Positions 8,303-16,616 of a DNA stretch of 45,144 nucleotides are shown here, piece after piece; within the stretch, counting starts at the first letter, position 1; each line of letters opens with the position of its first letter. The stretch is from an uncultured cyanobacterium (GTDB taxonomy: Bacteria; Cyanobacteriota; Cyanobacteriia; Cyanobacteriales; Nostocaceae): contig CAIVAU010000079.1 of the NCBI GenBank assembly GCA_903903925.1, positions 1 through 45,144 of the forward strand, given 5' to 3'. The translations under genes and the position numbers were made by a program. Under the pieces are notes generated by a model. The model ran no database searches. It saw nothing but the letters and a program-made list of their open reading frames with translations, and was not told where the DNA came from.

Positions 8303-9661
8303 ATGTTCTACTTCATTTCCAACTTGCTTCTAACTCAAGCACTACCACCTACAATGCAACAGGAAACCGTCGTTCCCCAACAGACACGCCCTTTACCTGG
8401 TCAGTTAGATCAAGTTCCTGTCTTTAACAGCAATAACCCAGAGGTCGTTAAGACTGAAGGCATTCTACTCTCCACATTTCCGCCACAAGGCAAACGAGTA
8501 CCTGCTGCTCACCTTAACTTTCCGTTTCAGGGAAGGTTTGATCTATTTTCTCACCACATTGCTAGAGCGATCGAGACTCCAAACGATCTGCGGACTCTTT
8601 ATCTGGGGGTCATTGTCTACAATCCGGGCACTCGCCCTGTGACTGTCAATGTATTGCAAGCAGCTAGTTATTTGAGTCAGCCTGATGCACCCTTTGTCGA
8701 TCTTCCGCCCATGCAGGACAATCTTTTGGGAAATATTTATGCTGGGCCGGGCGATCGCGCTATGAATGAGATGCTACGAGGACAACGACAAAAAGAATGG
8801 CCTACTCAATTGGTGATTCCACCCAAAGAAAGCCGGATGCTCATGAATCATCCAATACCAGTGCGTTCTCTGAATCCACCGCTAAATGGGCGTTCTACTC
8901 TGCTGCACCTATACAGTGATGGGCAAGTCTATATGGCAAACCTCGCGATGTTTGCAAAATCCAATCCCGATGGTAGCGAACGTGCCCCTTCTCTGGAAGA
9001 ATGGCAGAAATTACTCGAAAATGGGGATTTTGCTGGCCCGCGTGAAAAAGCACCTAGTCCTCCCAATGACCTAACTGGACCAGAAATCTATGGTCGGGTA
9101 GCAGGAGTTGCTCAAGGTTCTCGGTGGCGATCGCTCCTCACTGACTCAGGCAGTCTCGACCTGAAGATTCCCCAAACAGGACAAGCATTCTCCTATGGTC
9201 TTAGCACCCTCCTAGCTGGTAAAATGGGTACTGGACAAAGCGAAACTGCCAAACTTTTGGTGCGCTACCCAGGCACTGCTTACGAAGCTCATGGCAACTA
9301 CGGCATCGAATACAACCTCGTTCTGCCGCTCATTAATAATACGGGTGCGCCCCAGACTGTGAATGTGCTATTTCACACACCCGTCAAGGAAGATAACTTG
9401 AGTAAACCGGGACTGCGATTCTTACAGCCACCCGACCCAGCCATCTTATTTAGGGGCACCGTTCGCATCCAGTATAATGACGACCAAGGTATACCTCGAA
9501 CCAAATACTGGCATTTGGTTCAACACCATGGACAAATGGGAGAACCCCTGATCCAATTAAGAATGCCTCCGGGCGATCGACGCTTAGTGAAAGTCGATTT
9601 TCTCTATCCACCCGACGCCGCCCCACCTCAAATGTTGACTATTCAGACTTTAGCCTTTTAA
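8303..9661 (+). CDS. DUF3370 family cyanobacterial protein
   Basis: A cyanobacteria-restricted DUF3370 protein of unknown function, about 452 residues from the first ATG. Recognised by the N-terminal block RPLPGQLDQVPVFNSNNPE followed by EGILLSTFPPQGKRVPAAHLN, then beta-rich segments such as GVIVYNPGTRPVTVNVLQAA. The N-terminus MFYFISNLLLTQA looks like a short secretion signal, so it is probably exported. An in-frame TTG at 8270, straight after a stop, would lengthen the signal to about 25 residues (PALLLMFYFISNLLL) and is a credible alternative start. No catalytic motif is visible. It stands alone between xisH and the small ORF at 9747. Confidence 0.85.
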   Translation: MFYFISNLLLTQALPPTMQQETVVPQQTRPLPGQLDQVPVFNSNNPEVVKTEGILLSTFPPQGKRVPAAHLNFPFQGRFDLFSHHIARAIETPNDLRTLYLGVIVYNPGTRPVTVNVLQAASYLSQPDAPFVDLPPMQDNLLGNIYAGPGDRAMNEMLRGQRQKEWPTQLVIPPKESRMLMNHPIPVRSLNPPLNGRSTLLHLYSDGQVYMANLAMFAKSNPDGSERAPSLEEWQKLLENGDFAGPREKAPSPPNDLTGPEIYGRVAGVAQGSRWRSLLTDSGSLDLKIPQTGQAFSYGLSTLLAGKMGTGQSETAKLLVRYPGTAYEAHGNYGIEYNLVLPLINNTGAPQTVNVLFHTPVKEDNLSKPGLRFLQPPDPAILFRGTVRIQYNDDQGIPRTKYWHLVQHHGQMGEPLIQLRMPPGDRRLVKVDFLYPPDAAPPQMLTIQTLAF

Positions 9662-9746
9662 CTACAAAAAACCGTAATGGTACGTTTACGGATGATTATG
9701 AGATGAAAGAAAGGTAAAATATAAAAAAACAATTTTGTTCAGTAAC

Positions 9747-9920
9747 ATGACTAAGGAAAGCAATATCGACGATGTTCAGGAGCCAATTAACAGTGCAACT
9801 CCTGCAGTGCAGCAAATAATTCAGCGAGTATGGCAACTGGAAAAAAGCAGAATAGATAAGAAAATTAACAGTCATATTAACGAAGATATTTTGGCAATTG
9901 TGAAGGAAGCGGTGAGATGA
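9747..9920 (+). CDS. Small protein coupled to the DndD-like ATPase
   Basis: A 57-residue ORF starting at the ATG at 9747 (MTKESNIDD). It is mostly charged helix: VQQIIQRVWQLEKSRIDKKIN, then INEDILAIVKEAVR. No family is recognised. Its stop overlaps the ATG of the downstream ATPase in an ATGA junction, the signature of translational coupling. That makes it likely a genuine partner or regulator of the ATPase rather than chance reading. No clear Shine-Dalgarno is seen, which keeps confidence moderate. Confidence 0.65.
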   Translation: MTKESNIDDVQEPINSATPAVQQIIQRVWQLEKSRIDKKINSHINEDILAIVKEAVR

Positions 9921-11989
9921 AGCTGGCTTCGATTAAGCTTTGCAACTTTCGTTCTTTTTATGGCAAAACACCAGAAATAATCCTTGCGGGAGGAGATGTT
10001 CGTAACACAACGATTATTCATGGTAATAATGGTTCGGGAAAAACTAGCCTGCTGAATGCGTTTACTTGGGTGCTCTATGAAAAATTTAGTGCAGCCTTTG
10101 CATCCACTGAGCAGTTGGTAAATAAGCGTGCCATAGCTGAAGCAAAAATTGGGCAACCTGTAGAATGTTGGGTAGAAGTTGAGTGGGAACATGACGGCAA
10201 ACGCTACAATGTGAAGCGCCTATGTCGGGGTTATAAAAATCAAACTGACTTTAATCTTGGCAAGACAGAATTACGGATGCAGGTTGCTGGGGATGATGGA
10301 CGTTGGTATTTTCCACCCCAGCAACCCGAGGAAGTGATTGGGCAAATTTTACCTGCTAGTTTACATCAATATTTTTTCTTTGACGGCGAGCGCATTGAAG
10401 AGATAGTCCGATCTGATAAAAAAGCTGAAATTGCTGAAGCTACGAAGATTTTCTTGGGTGTAGAGGTCATTAATCGTTCTATAAATCATCTGAAGGAAGC
10501 GAAAAAAAGTTTAGAGAATGAATTAAAATCAATTGGTAATTCTGAGACTAAACAGCTTTTAAAACAGCAGAATAATATAGAAGAGGAACTGGAAAGCGTC
10601 ACCAAACGACAGACGGAAATTAAACAAGAATTGGAATACCAAGAGACTTTAAAAAAAGAGACAAGTAATCGTTTAAGGGAACTCAGTGCTGCCAAGGAAT
10701 TAGAAGAAAGACGACAAGAGTTAGAAAAACAGAAAGCGTCTAATCAAGAAAATTTGAAAGAAAGTAGGGAAACACTGAAAAAAATCATTTCTGCACGTGG
10801 TTACACCGTATTGCTATCGGAAAGTATAGCACAGTTTCGCTTAATCATGAATGATTTGAAGCAGGGAGGCAAGTTAAAATCTGGAATTTCGCGAGAATTT
10901 GTGACTGATTTACTTAATTCCAAGTCTTGTATTTGTGGAACAAACTTACGCGCAGGAAGTCACTCCCATGAGAATGTCAGAAAACTGTTGGATCAAGCCG
11001 GTTCTTCGGCGGTGGAAGAAACAGCTATCCGCATGAGCGCTCAAGTAGATGAATTTGACAAGCAAGCAGTCAGCTTTGGGGAAGAAGTTGATCGAGAGCA
11101 AGCAAGAATTAATCAGTTAAGGCAGACCATCTCTCAAATTGAAGGTGAGTTAGATAATATTCAAGAACGGTTGCGGAAAGACGCGAATGAAGAAATTAGT
11201 AGTTTGCAGAAGCGCCTGGATGAAATTGAAGAAAAAATTAAACATTTAATGCTAGAACAAGGGGCTATTCAACAACAAATTGTTAATTTTAAAACTCAAT
11301 TGGAAGGTTTAGGTAAACAAGTTGCTAAGCAGAAACTGAATGAAGAAAGGCAAGAACTGGCGCAGCGGCGTATTGCTGCTACTCAAGATGCAATTGAACG
11401 GTTAATGAATGTAAGAGAACTGCAAGAAAAGCAGTTTCGATTGCAATTAGAAAAACGGGTACAAGAGATATTCAGTGAAATTTCCTTTACTCCCTATGTT
11501 CCTAAAATAAGTGAGAAATATGAACTAACGCTGGTGGAAAATACTTCTGGGTTAGAAATGCTGGTAGCAGCTTCTACAGGAGAAAATCAAATTCTCAGTT
11601 TATCTTTTATCGCTAGCATTATCGATAGGGTAGGGGAATGGAGTGAAAAAAGGAAAATGCTATTGGTTCCCGATAGTAGCACCTTTCCAATTGTCATGGA
11701 TTCCCCGTTCGGTAGTTTGGATGTACTGTCTCGGCGACGAATTGCTCAGACAATTCCCAAATTGGCAAATCAGTTGATTGTGTTAGTGAGTCAGACGCAG
11801 TGGCGGGGTGAAGTGGAAGAAGAAATCACAGCGAGAATTGGTAGGGAATATGTGCTTACATACTATTCTTCTAAACAGGATTGCGAACAGGATTATATTG
11901 ATTTGGGTGGGGAACGTTATCCTTTGGTCAAGCAAAGTCCGAATGAATTTGAGTATACGGAAATAATTGAGATAAATCGGGAAGGGTAG
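9917..11989 (+). CDS. DndD-like SMC/Rad50-type ATPase (orphan paralogue)
   Basis: A 690-residue ABC-type ATPase with split head domains. Walker A is HGNNGSGKTS (residues 35-44). Long coiled coils cover about 200-310 and 380-520. A CICG motif near 337-341 between them resembles a zinc-hook turn. The C-terminal head has a signature-like LSLSFIAS and Walker B FPIVMDSPFGSLD. The YFFFDGERIEEI block is shared with DndD, which makes this a second DndD-family protein in the window; the dndC-linked one is at 24500. It is not next to a dndC and is coupled to a 57-residue ORF instead. It may be a nicking or sensing component of a phosphorothioation restriction arm or an independent defence ATPase. Confidence 0.8.
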   Translation: MKLASIKLCNFRSFYGKTPEIILAGGDVRNTTIIHGNNGSGKTSLLNAFTWVLYEKFSAAFASTEQLVNKRAIAEAKIGQPVECWVEVEWEHDGKRYNVKRLCRGYKNQTDFNLGKTELRMQVAGDDGRWYFPPQQPEEVIGQILPASLHQYFFFDGERIEEIVRSDKKAEIAEATKIFLGVEVINRSINHLKEAKKSLENELKSIGNSETKQLLKQQNNIEEELESVTKRQTEIKQELEYQETLKKETSNRLRELSAAKELEERRQELEKQKASNQENLKESRETLKKIISARGYTVLLSESIAQFRLIMNDLKQGGKLKSGISREFVTDLLNSKSCICGTNLRAGSHSHENVRKLLDQAGSSAVEETAIRMSAQVDEFDKQAVSFGEEVDREQARINQLRQTISQIEGELDNIQERLRKDANEEISSLQKRLDEIEEKIKHLMLEQGAIQQQIVNFKTQLEGLGKQVAKQKLNEERQELAQRRIAATQDAIERLMNVRELQEKQFRLQLEKRVQEIFSEISFTPYVPKISEKYELTLVENTSGLEMLVAASTGENQILSLSFIASIIDRVGEWSEKRKMLLVPDSSTFPIVMDSPFGSLDVLSRRRIAQTIPKLANQLIVLVSQTQWRGEVEEEITARIGREYVLTYYSSKQDCEQDYIDLGGERYPLVKQSPNEFEYTEIIEINREG

Positions 11990-11990
11990 G

Positions 11991-12017
11991 GGGAGTGTGG
12001 GGAGTGTGGGGAGTGTG
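11991..12017. repeat. Three copies of gggagtgtg
   Basis: Three exact tandem nonamers directly after the ATPase stop codon. The same word occurs in the hairpin after dndD (26494) and inside the GNAT gene at 33460-33470, so it is a dispersed repeat of this genome. Confidence 0.85.
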
Positions 12018-12099
12018 GGAAACGAATAAATTTCTAAACGGAACTGTATTGGGTTGAGGTTCGGGGAACTCTAAGTAATAGAACTCTCGAAATTATTCT

Positions 12100-14910
12100 A
12101 TGACTCATTCTGAAACTCCGGTTTTGAGACAATTCTCGTACCCGCGCTTAACTAGAAGCCTGAGTGCTGCTGAAACTTGGGGTTTTGGTCTGACTGGTCA
12201 TATTCTCTGGATAGCGGTAATCCCAGCAATTCACGCAGCGCTGGGTTCACAAGCCATCTTTGTTTGGATTCCGGCTGTCTTCTTTGGGATGCTGCTCAAC
12301 TATCAGATTAAGCGATTAGGAAACTATTTTATCGATGTGGCTGGAGGAACTCCCAACTATGCTAGTAAGCTGTTGCAGCGCTACCCAGTGTTAGCTCAAT
12401 ATGCTGCGCTGGGATATTTTTTCAGTTGGGTTTCAGTATTACCAATCAACGCTATTGTGCTTACAGACTTGATTCAGGTGGATATGGAGGCGTTGGGCAT
12501 CGCCTGTCCGAAACAAATACTGGAAATTGGCTTTACGTTGCTTCCTTTCATACTAGCATTTAGTGGCACACGTACTCTCAGTATTCTCCACCTGTTTTTC
12601 GTGGTACCAGCATTCGGTTTGTTGCTTGTCTTCTGTACACAGGGACTTTGCTGGCTAGCCTTATCTCCTGCTAGCCCTGGTTTTTTCCCGCATCATTTGT
12701 TACCTCTTAGTTTCACAGATTGGGCAAAGTGGTTTCTTTACGTCACCTTTGCAACCTACGCTTGTGAAACAGCTTCTGCCTTTGTTGCTGACAGCCGCCG
12801 CCCTAAAAAGACTCTAAACTTTCTCGGTGTTGCTGCGTGGTTAATGATACCGATTTATTTGGGTGGCTCTTGGGTTGTCATGCGTTTAGCCACAGGTGAT
12901 GATCTTAAGGACAGTACCTTCTTGAATTTGCTAGCAGCTTCTCAACCCTTCTGGGGAAAGTCTGCGGCCCTCATCGTTACGTTCTTACTGACAGCTTCCT
13001 GCCTGCTAGCATCTGCAACGGTTGTGAGCAATTGCCCCCGGATGATATATCAATTGGCACAAGATCGGCATTTATCACCTGTATTCGCCGTAGTGTCCCG
13101 ACGGGGTGTATTCGGATCATCTCTGACCTTGACGTTGGTACTTAGTCTTGTTTGCTTGTTTTGGGGGAATGTCCCTCAGATTCTGGTGGTCGGTAACACC
13201 AGCTGGTTTATCTCCATCATGGCAGTGCATCTAGGACTTTGGTTGCAACGATCGCGACCAGAGGTATTATTCCCCCGGATCTCCCTCGGCATTTTGTTAC
13301 TGGAGGTTGTGGTGCTGTTGGTAGGTGGACTCGCTTGGGGTTGGCGGGATTTTCTGATTGGGTTGCTGATTCCCATTGGTATTATGGGGATTGATGCTAC
13401 GGTTCGTCAGTTGAGGTTCCCTCCTTTCCATCCCCTTTGGTGGATAGAGCGCTATCGTTCGCAACCGTTGGGGATGATCTCAGATTCGTTAATTCTTCAG
13501 GTGAGTACCCTGATTGTTTTGCTTTGCGGTGCTGTCTGGGTGGGGTGGTTGTTTGGGTTCAAACTCAATCATGGCGATGTGGGGAAAGTAGGAGGTGAGA
13601 GTTTATTTTTTGTCGTGCTGATGACGGTAGCATTTGTGGGGGTAGCGATCGCCTGCTGGACAACTTTACCTCAGATCGTAGCGATGGCGGAAGCACGGGA
13701 AGCTGCCGAACATTTGTTTCTAGTTGCCCAAGATGCTATCATCGTTGTTGATGAGATGGGTGATATCCGACAGACAAACCCAGCGACTCAGTCCTTGTTT
13801 GGTGTCAACCAATCACAGATGCTAAGATCCCCTCTGAGTCAATGGCTTCCAGGATTAATCGGCTATCCTCAAGACTGGAAAAAACTCAGCGAACAAAGTT
13901 TAGAGTGCAACAATCAAGTTAGAACTTTTGAGGTCTCTGTTTCAGACAGACCTCACCAAGATTTCCAAGAATATGTCGTCATCCTGCATGATATTACCGA
14001 GCGTAAACGTGCAGAGGAGACGTTGCAAGAGTCAGAAGCAGAGTTGCGCCAGAAGTCACAGCAACTAGCAGCACAACTGATCCAAAGTGAAAAAATGTCC
14101 AGTTTGGGTCAGATGCTTGCTGGAGTAGCGCACGAAATCAACAACCCACTGAGTTTTATTCAGGGTAACCTTGCCCCCGCACATCAATATACCCAAGATT
14201 TAATCAGGCTATTACAACTTTACCAAAAACACTATCCTGACCCAACCCCAGAAATTCAAGCAGAGGGAGACGCAATAGATGTTTATTTTTTAATTGCTGA
14301 CCTACCGAAGTTAATGCAATCAATGTCCATTGGTACGAACAGAATTACACAAATTGTGCTATCTCTGCGCAACTTCTCCCGTCTGGATCAGGCAGAAATG
14401 AAAGCCGCAGATATTCATCAGGGAATCGATAGTACGCTGATGATTCTGCAAAATCGCCTTAAGGCTACATCGATGCGCCCAGCAATTGAGGTGATTAAAG
14501 AGTATGGTGACCTCCCACTGGTAGAATGCTACGCTGGACAACTCAATCAGGTGTTTATGAATCTTCTGGTCAATGCAATTGATGCTTTGGAAGAGGGAGT
14601 GAATAGTCAGGAACAGGAAGTAGGAAAAAGTCAATTTCCTATTCCCCGAATTCGCATTCATACTGAACTCAGAAACAATAATCAGGTGATAATTCGGGTT
14701 GCTGATAATGGTCAAGGCATTCCAGAAAGATTGAAGAAACGTTTGTTTGACCCCTTTTTTACGACAAAGCCTGTAGGGAAAGGGACAGGCTTAGGTTTGT
14801 CTATTAGCCATCAAATAGTCACACAAAAGCATCAAGGGACACTGGAGTGTTTTTCCTCTCCTGGAAAAGGTACAGAATTTGCGATCGCGATCCCCCTGAA
14901 GCTCCCGTGA
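12100..14910 (+). CDS. APC-type permease fused to PAS domain and histidine kinase
   Basis: A 936-residue membrane sensor kinase. Residues about 30-520 hold roughly 13 hydrophobic segments in the pattern of amino-acid/polyamine (APC) permeases, starting SLSAAETWGFGLTGHILWI. A PAS domain follows at about 535-650 (DAIIVVDEMGDIRQTNPATQSL), then a coiled coil. The dimerisation box has the phospho-acceptor His in GVAHEINNPL near 677. The ATPase domain carries the N box NQVFMNLLVNAID, the G1 box VADNGQGIP and G2 GKGTGLGLSI. It resembles in principle CbrA, where a transporter-like domain is joined to a kinase, but there the transporter is of another family. It probably senses or imports an amine and signals; no response regulator is adjacent. 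The segment between N and G1 boxes looks extended by a low-complexity stretch. Confidence 0.88.
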   Translation: MTHSETPVLRQFSYPRLTRSLSAAETWGFGLTGHILWIAVIPAIHAALGSQAIFVWIPAVFFGMLLNYQIKRLGNYFIDVAGGTPNYASKLLQRYPVLAQYAALGYFFSWVSVLPINAIVLTDLIQVDMEALGIACPKQILEIGFTLLPFILAFSGTRTLSILHLFFVVPAFGLLLVFCTQGLCWLALSPASPGFFPHHLLPLSFTDWAKWFLYVTFATYACETASAFVADSRRPKKTLNFLGVAAWLMIPIYLGGSWVVMRLATGDDLKDSTFLNLLAASQPFWGKSAALIVTFLLTASCLLASATVVSNCPRMIYQLAQDRHLSPVFAVVSRRGVFGSSLTLTLVLSLVCLFWGNVPQILVVGNTSWFISIMAVHLGLWLQRSRPEVLFPRISLGILLLEVVVLLVGGLAWGWRDFLIGLLIPIGIMGIDATVRQLRFPPFHPLWWIERYRSQPLGMISDSLILQVSTLIVLLCGAVWVGWLFGFKLNHGDVGKVGGESLFFVVLMTVAFVGVAIACWTTLPQIVAMAEAREAAEHLFLVAQDAIIVVDEMGDIRQTNPATQSLFGVNQSQMLRSPLSQWLPGLIGYPQDWKKLSEQSLECNNQVRTFEVSVSDRPHQDFQEYVVILHDITERKRAEETLQESEAELRQKSQQLAAQLIQSEKMSSLGQMLAGVAHEINNPLSFIQGNLAPAHQYTQDLIRLLQLYQKHYPDPTPEIQAEGDAIDVYFLIADLPKLMQSMSIGTNRITQIVLSLRNFSRLDQAEMKAADIHQGIDSTLMILQNRLKATSMRPAIEVIKEYGDLPLVECYAGQLNQVFMNLLVNAIDALEEGVNSQEQEVGKSQFPIPRIRIHTELRNNNQVIIRVADNGQGIPERLKKRLFDPFFTTKPVGKGTGLGLSISHQIVTQKHQGTLECFSSPGKGTEFAIAIPLKLP

Positions 14911-15187
14911 CTACCTCGACAGTCATCCCATACCTGATGACATTTTCCTATTGCTAGAAGTAGCAGACAATACTCTCAACAAAGATTGCAATCAGAAAGC
15001 ACGCGCCTATGCTAAAGCTAAAATTGCTGATTACTGGGTTTTGGATGTGAATAATCGTCAAATTTATGTGTTCCGAGAACCAGGAAATACGAATTATCAA
15101 CGAGAAACTATTTTAGGTGAAGATGCTACGCTTTCACTCCTGGCGTTCCCTGAAATTGAAGTCGAAGTTAAGCAACTGTTTCCTTGA
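14900..15187 (+). pseudogene. C-terminal half of a Uma2 (DUF820) endonuclease-like gene
   Basis: The frame reads HPIPDDIFLLLEVADNT then KARAYAKAKIADYWVLDVNN, the conserved C-terminal half of Uma2/DUF820 proteins, and ends normally. The N-terminal half is missing: similarity begins right at the stop codon of the permease-kinase gene with no proper start. A deletion has joined it to that gene's 3' end. It could be expressed from an internal start at 14951, but half a nuclease fold is unlikely to work. An intact family member is at 27140. Confidence 0.8.
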
Positions 15188-15293
15188 TTGAAGGCGATCG
15201 CCCAATACGGTTCTATACTAGCTTCAATTGTTAAAGTAGAGGAAAAATTAGAAAAAAAGAGGTTATTATGTCTGAGCAAGGTATAGTTAGCAA

Positions 15294-15524
15294 AGTTATA
15301 GTAATATACACAAGAAGTGGCTCCACACTCTGGGCAATCTCACCCTAATAGGCTATAATTCTGAGTTATCCAACAAACCATTTGAGGAGAAATTGACCCA
15401 TTTAAGGTCTAGTAATTTAACTTTAAACCAATACTTCCGAGATATAGAAACTTGGAATGAAGAGGCTATCAAAAATCGTGCTGAGTATTTAGCTGATATT
15501 GGAATTAAAATCTGGCCTCGATAA
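15294..15524 (+). pseudogene. C-terminal fragment of a DUF262/DUF1524 (GmrSD/SspE-type) nuclease
   Basis: In one frame, 76 codons read HKKWLHTLGNLTLIGYNSE, then LSNKPFEEKL and end WPR-stop, the C-terminal end of DUF1524 HNH-like domains found in GmrSD and SspE restriction proteins. An in-frame stop lies just upstream and the rest of the gene is absent here. The missing preceding part, including the IEHIMPQ motif, is found at 16200-16407, downstream instead of upstream. The first 43 bases (15294-15336) are a near-copy of 16365-16407. Confidence 0.8.
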
Positions 15525-15614
15525 GTGATGCCGATCATCCAGGAATTAGTCTAAAATATTAGACATCGCTTTAACTATTGAGTTAAGATTATCATAGACT
15601 CGATATTAAGTAAG

Positions 15615-16091
15615 ATGGCGGAAGCTGGCAGAATTAGAGTTGCTAAAGATAAAGCTGAGTTGGTCAAGGCTATGACATCAACAGATGGCGCTACGGGTCC
15701 TTTCCAAACTTTTGCTGATGCGATTGTGTTTGCGGCTGCTTTGGGTGCAAAGCATAAAAGGCGTATCCCTTTAGGGGAGATATCTAAAAGAGAACCATCT
15801 CCAATAGGACAAGAAGTTTTTGTATCTAGAGGATATGATTTAGTTATTAAGTTACTGGGAATTACAGCAACTCAAGATATCAAAATTCTTTCCGCTAATG
15901 AGGAAAAATCAGAAAATGAACGTCTGCGTATTTTTGAAGAATACGCCAATGGGGGGCTAGAGATATTACAAGCAGAATTCCTGGGTGCAGTAGACTATTC
16001 AGAACGAATTTTATTGCTTTTAAGTTTGGAGAGAACTAATGAAGAGGAATCGGAAGATGAATTTGACTTGAGTAAATTCAGGGATTTTTAA
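15615..16091 (+). CDS. DNA phosphorothioation-associated protein 4
   Basis: A 158-residue cytoplasmic protein recognised as the family called dnd system-associated protein 4. The recognisable blocks are RIRVAKDKAELVKAM, GPFQTFADAIVFAAALGAKHK and RRIPLGEISKREPSPI, with an acidic tail EESEDEFDLSKF. The biochemical role is unknown; the family is known only by its co-occurrence with dnd genes. It lies between two halves of a broken DUF1524 gene and about 5 kb from dndB. The ORF is full length and has no internal disruption, in contrast to its surroundings, which suggests it is still selected. Assignment is from memory of the family, not a search. Confidence 0.82.
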   Translation: MAEAGRIRVAKDKAELVKAMTSTDGATGPFQTFADAIVFAAALGAKHKRRIPLGEISKREPSPIGQEVFVSRGYDLVIKLLGITATQDIKILSANEEKSENERLRIFEEYANGGLEILQAEFLGAVDYSERILLLLSLERTNEEESEDEFDLSKFRDF

Positions 16092-16133
16092 TGAGTTAAC
16101 ATATCAGCAAGACACTCAATAGGAGAAGGTGAG

Positions 16134-16199
16134 ATGATTTCGCAAGTTGTAGATCCTACCTCAGAATTAATTACTCAGCTACAAACTCTACCACCGTAA
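16134..16199 (+). pseudogene. N-terminal stub of a DUF2281-like antitoxin
   Basis: A 21-codon frame (MISQVVDP... ending LQTLPP-stop) preceded by a good ribosome site, aggagaagg. The pattern ELITQLQTLPP matches the start of small DUF2281/AbrB-type antitoxins, which normally continue another 50 or so residues. The stop codon falls exactly where the DUF1524 fragment begins, so this is probably a gene start cut by a rearrangement. Confidence 0.45.
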
Positions 16200-16407
16200 C
16201 ATTTATATAAAAGCTCGGGGACAAATGATCGAGTGAAACTTCTGTTAGAGAGAATGGAGGAATATCTGACCAGAGAGCGCGTTGGGTTTGACAAAGTTAA
16301 TATTGAGCATATTATGCCCCAGAAGTCACCGTTACGTAAAGAATGGCAACAAATGTTAGGTGTCAGTTATAACAATATACACAAGAAGTGGCTTCACACT
16401 CTGGGCA
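16200..16407 (+). pseudogene. Internal fragment of a DUF262/DUF1524 nuclease gene
   Basis: The frame reads SGTNDRVKLLLERMEEYL, then VNIEHIMPQKSPLRKEW and HKKWLHTLG, where similarity stops and unrelated codons follow (ISRGCYV). IEHIMPQ is the hallmark of the DUF1524 HNH-like nuclease domain. The N-terminal DUF262 ATP/NTP-binding part is missing. Joined to the fragment at 15294 it would rebuild a continuous C-terminal domain of about 130 residues, so both pieces derive from one ancestral gene or a duplicated pair. Confidence 0.8.
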
Positions 16408-16600
16408 TATCCAGAGGATGTTATGTAGCAATAAAATTACTGTTCAAGTATTTTTGGTCATAAATTAGTATAGAATGTAAGCACAAGATATGTTCTAGCC
16501 ACTATAAATTGCGGCTACACAGACCAAGCCTACCTGCGTAGGGTTTGTACAGCCGCAGATTCTATTTGTCAGGATGTCTCAGTAAGCCCAGAGTGTGAAG
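16392..16600. repeat. 209-base segment with 15-base perfect inverted ends
   Basis: The sequence cttcacactctgggc at 16392-16406 occurs in reverse complement at 16586-16600. The left end lies within the DUF1524 fragment, the right end just before the AIPR gene stop. The ends and the size would suit a miniature element, but no target-site duplication is evident and the left end is gene-derived. Confidence 0.55.
16510..16557. repeat. Nested hairpin downstream of the AIPR gene
   Basis: Outer arms tgcggct/agccgca (16510-16516 and 16551-16557) enclose inner arms cctac/gtagg (16529-16533 and 16538-16542). It lies 60 bases beyond the AIPR stop codon on its transcribed side and could end that transcript, though a T-run is lacking. 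Otherwise it is a palindromic repeat. Confidence 0.55.
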
Positions 16601-16616
16601 TATCAGGTAAATTGAA

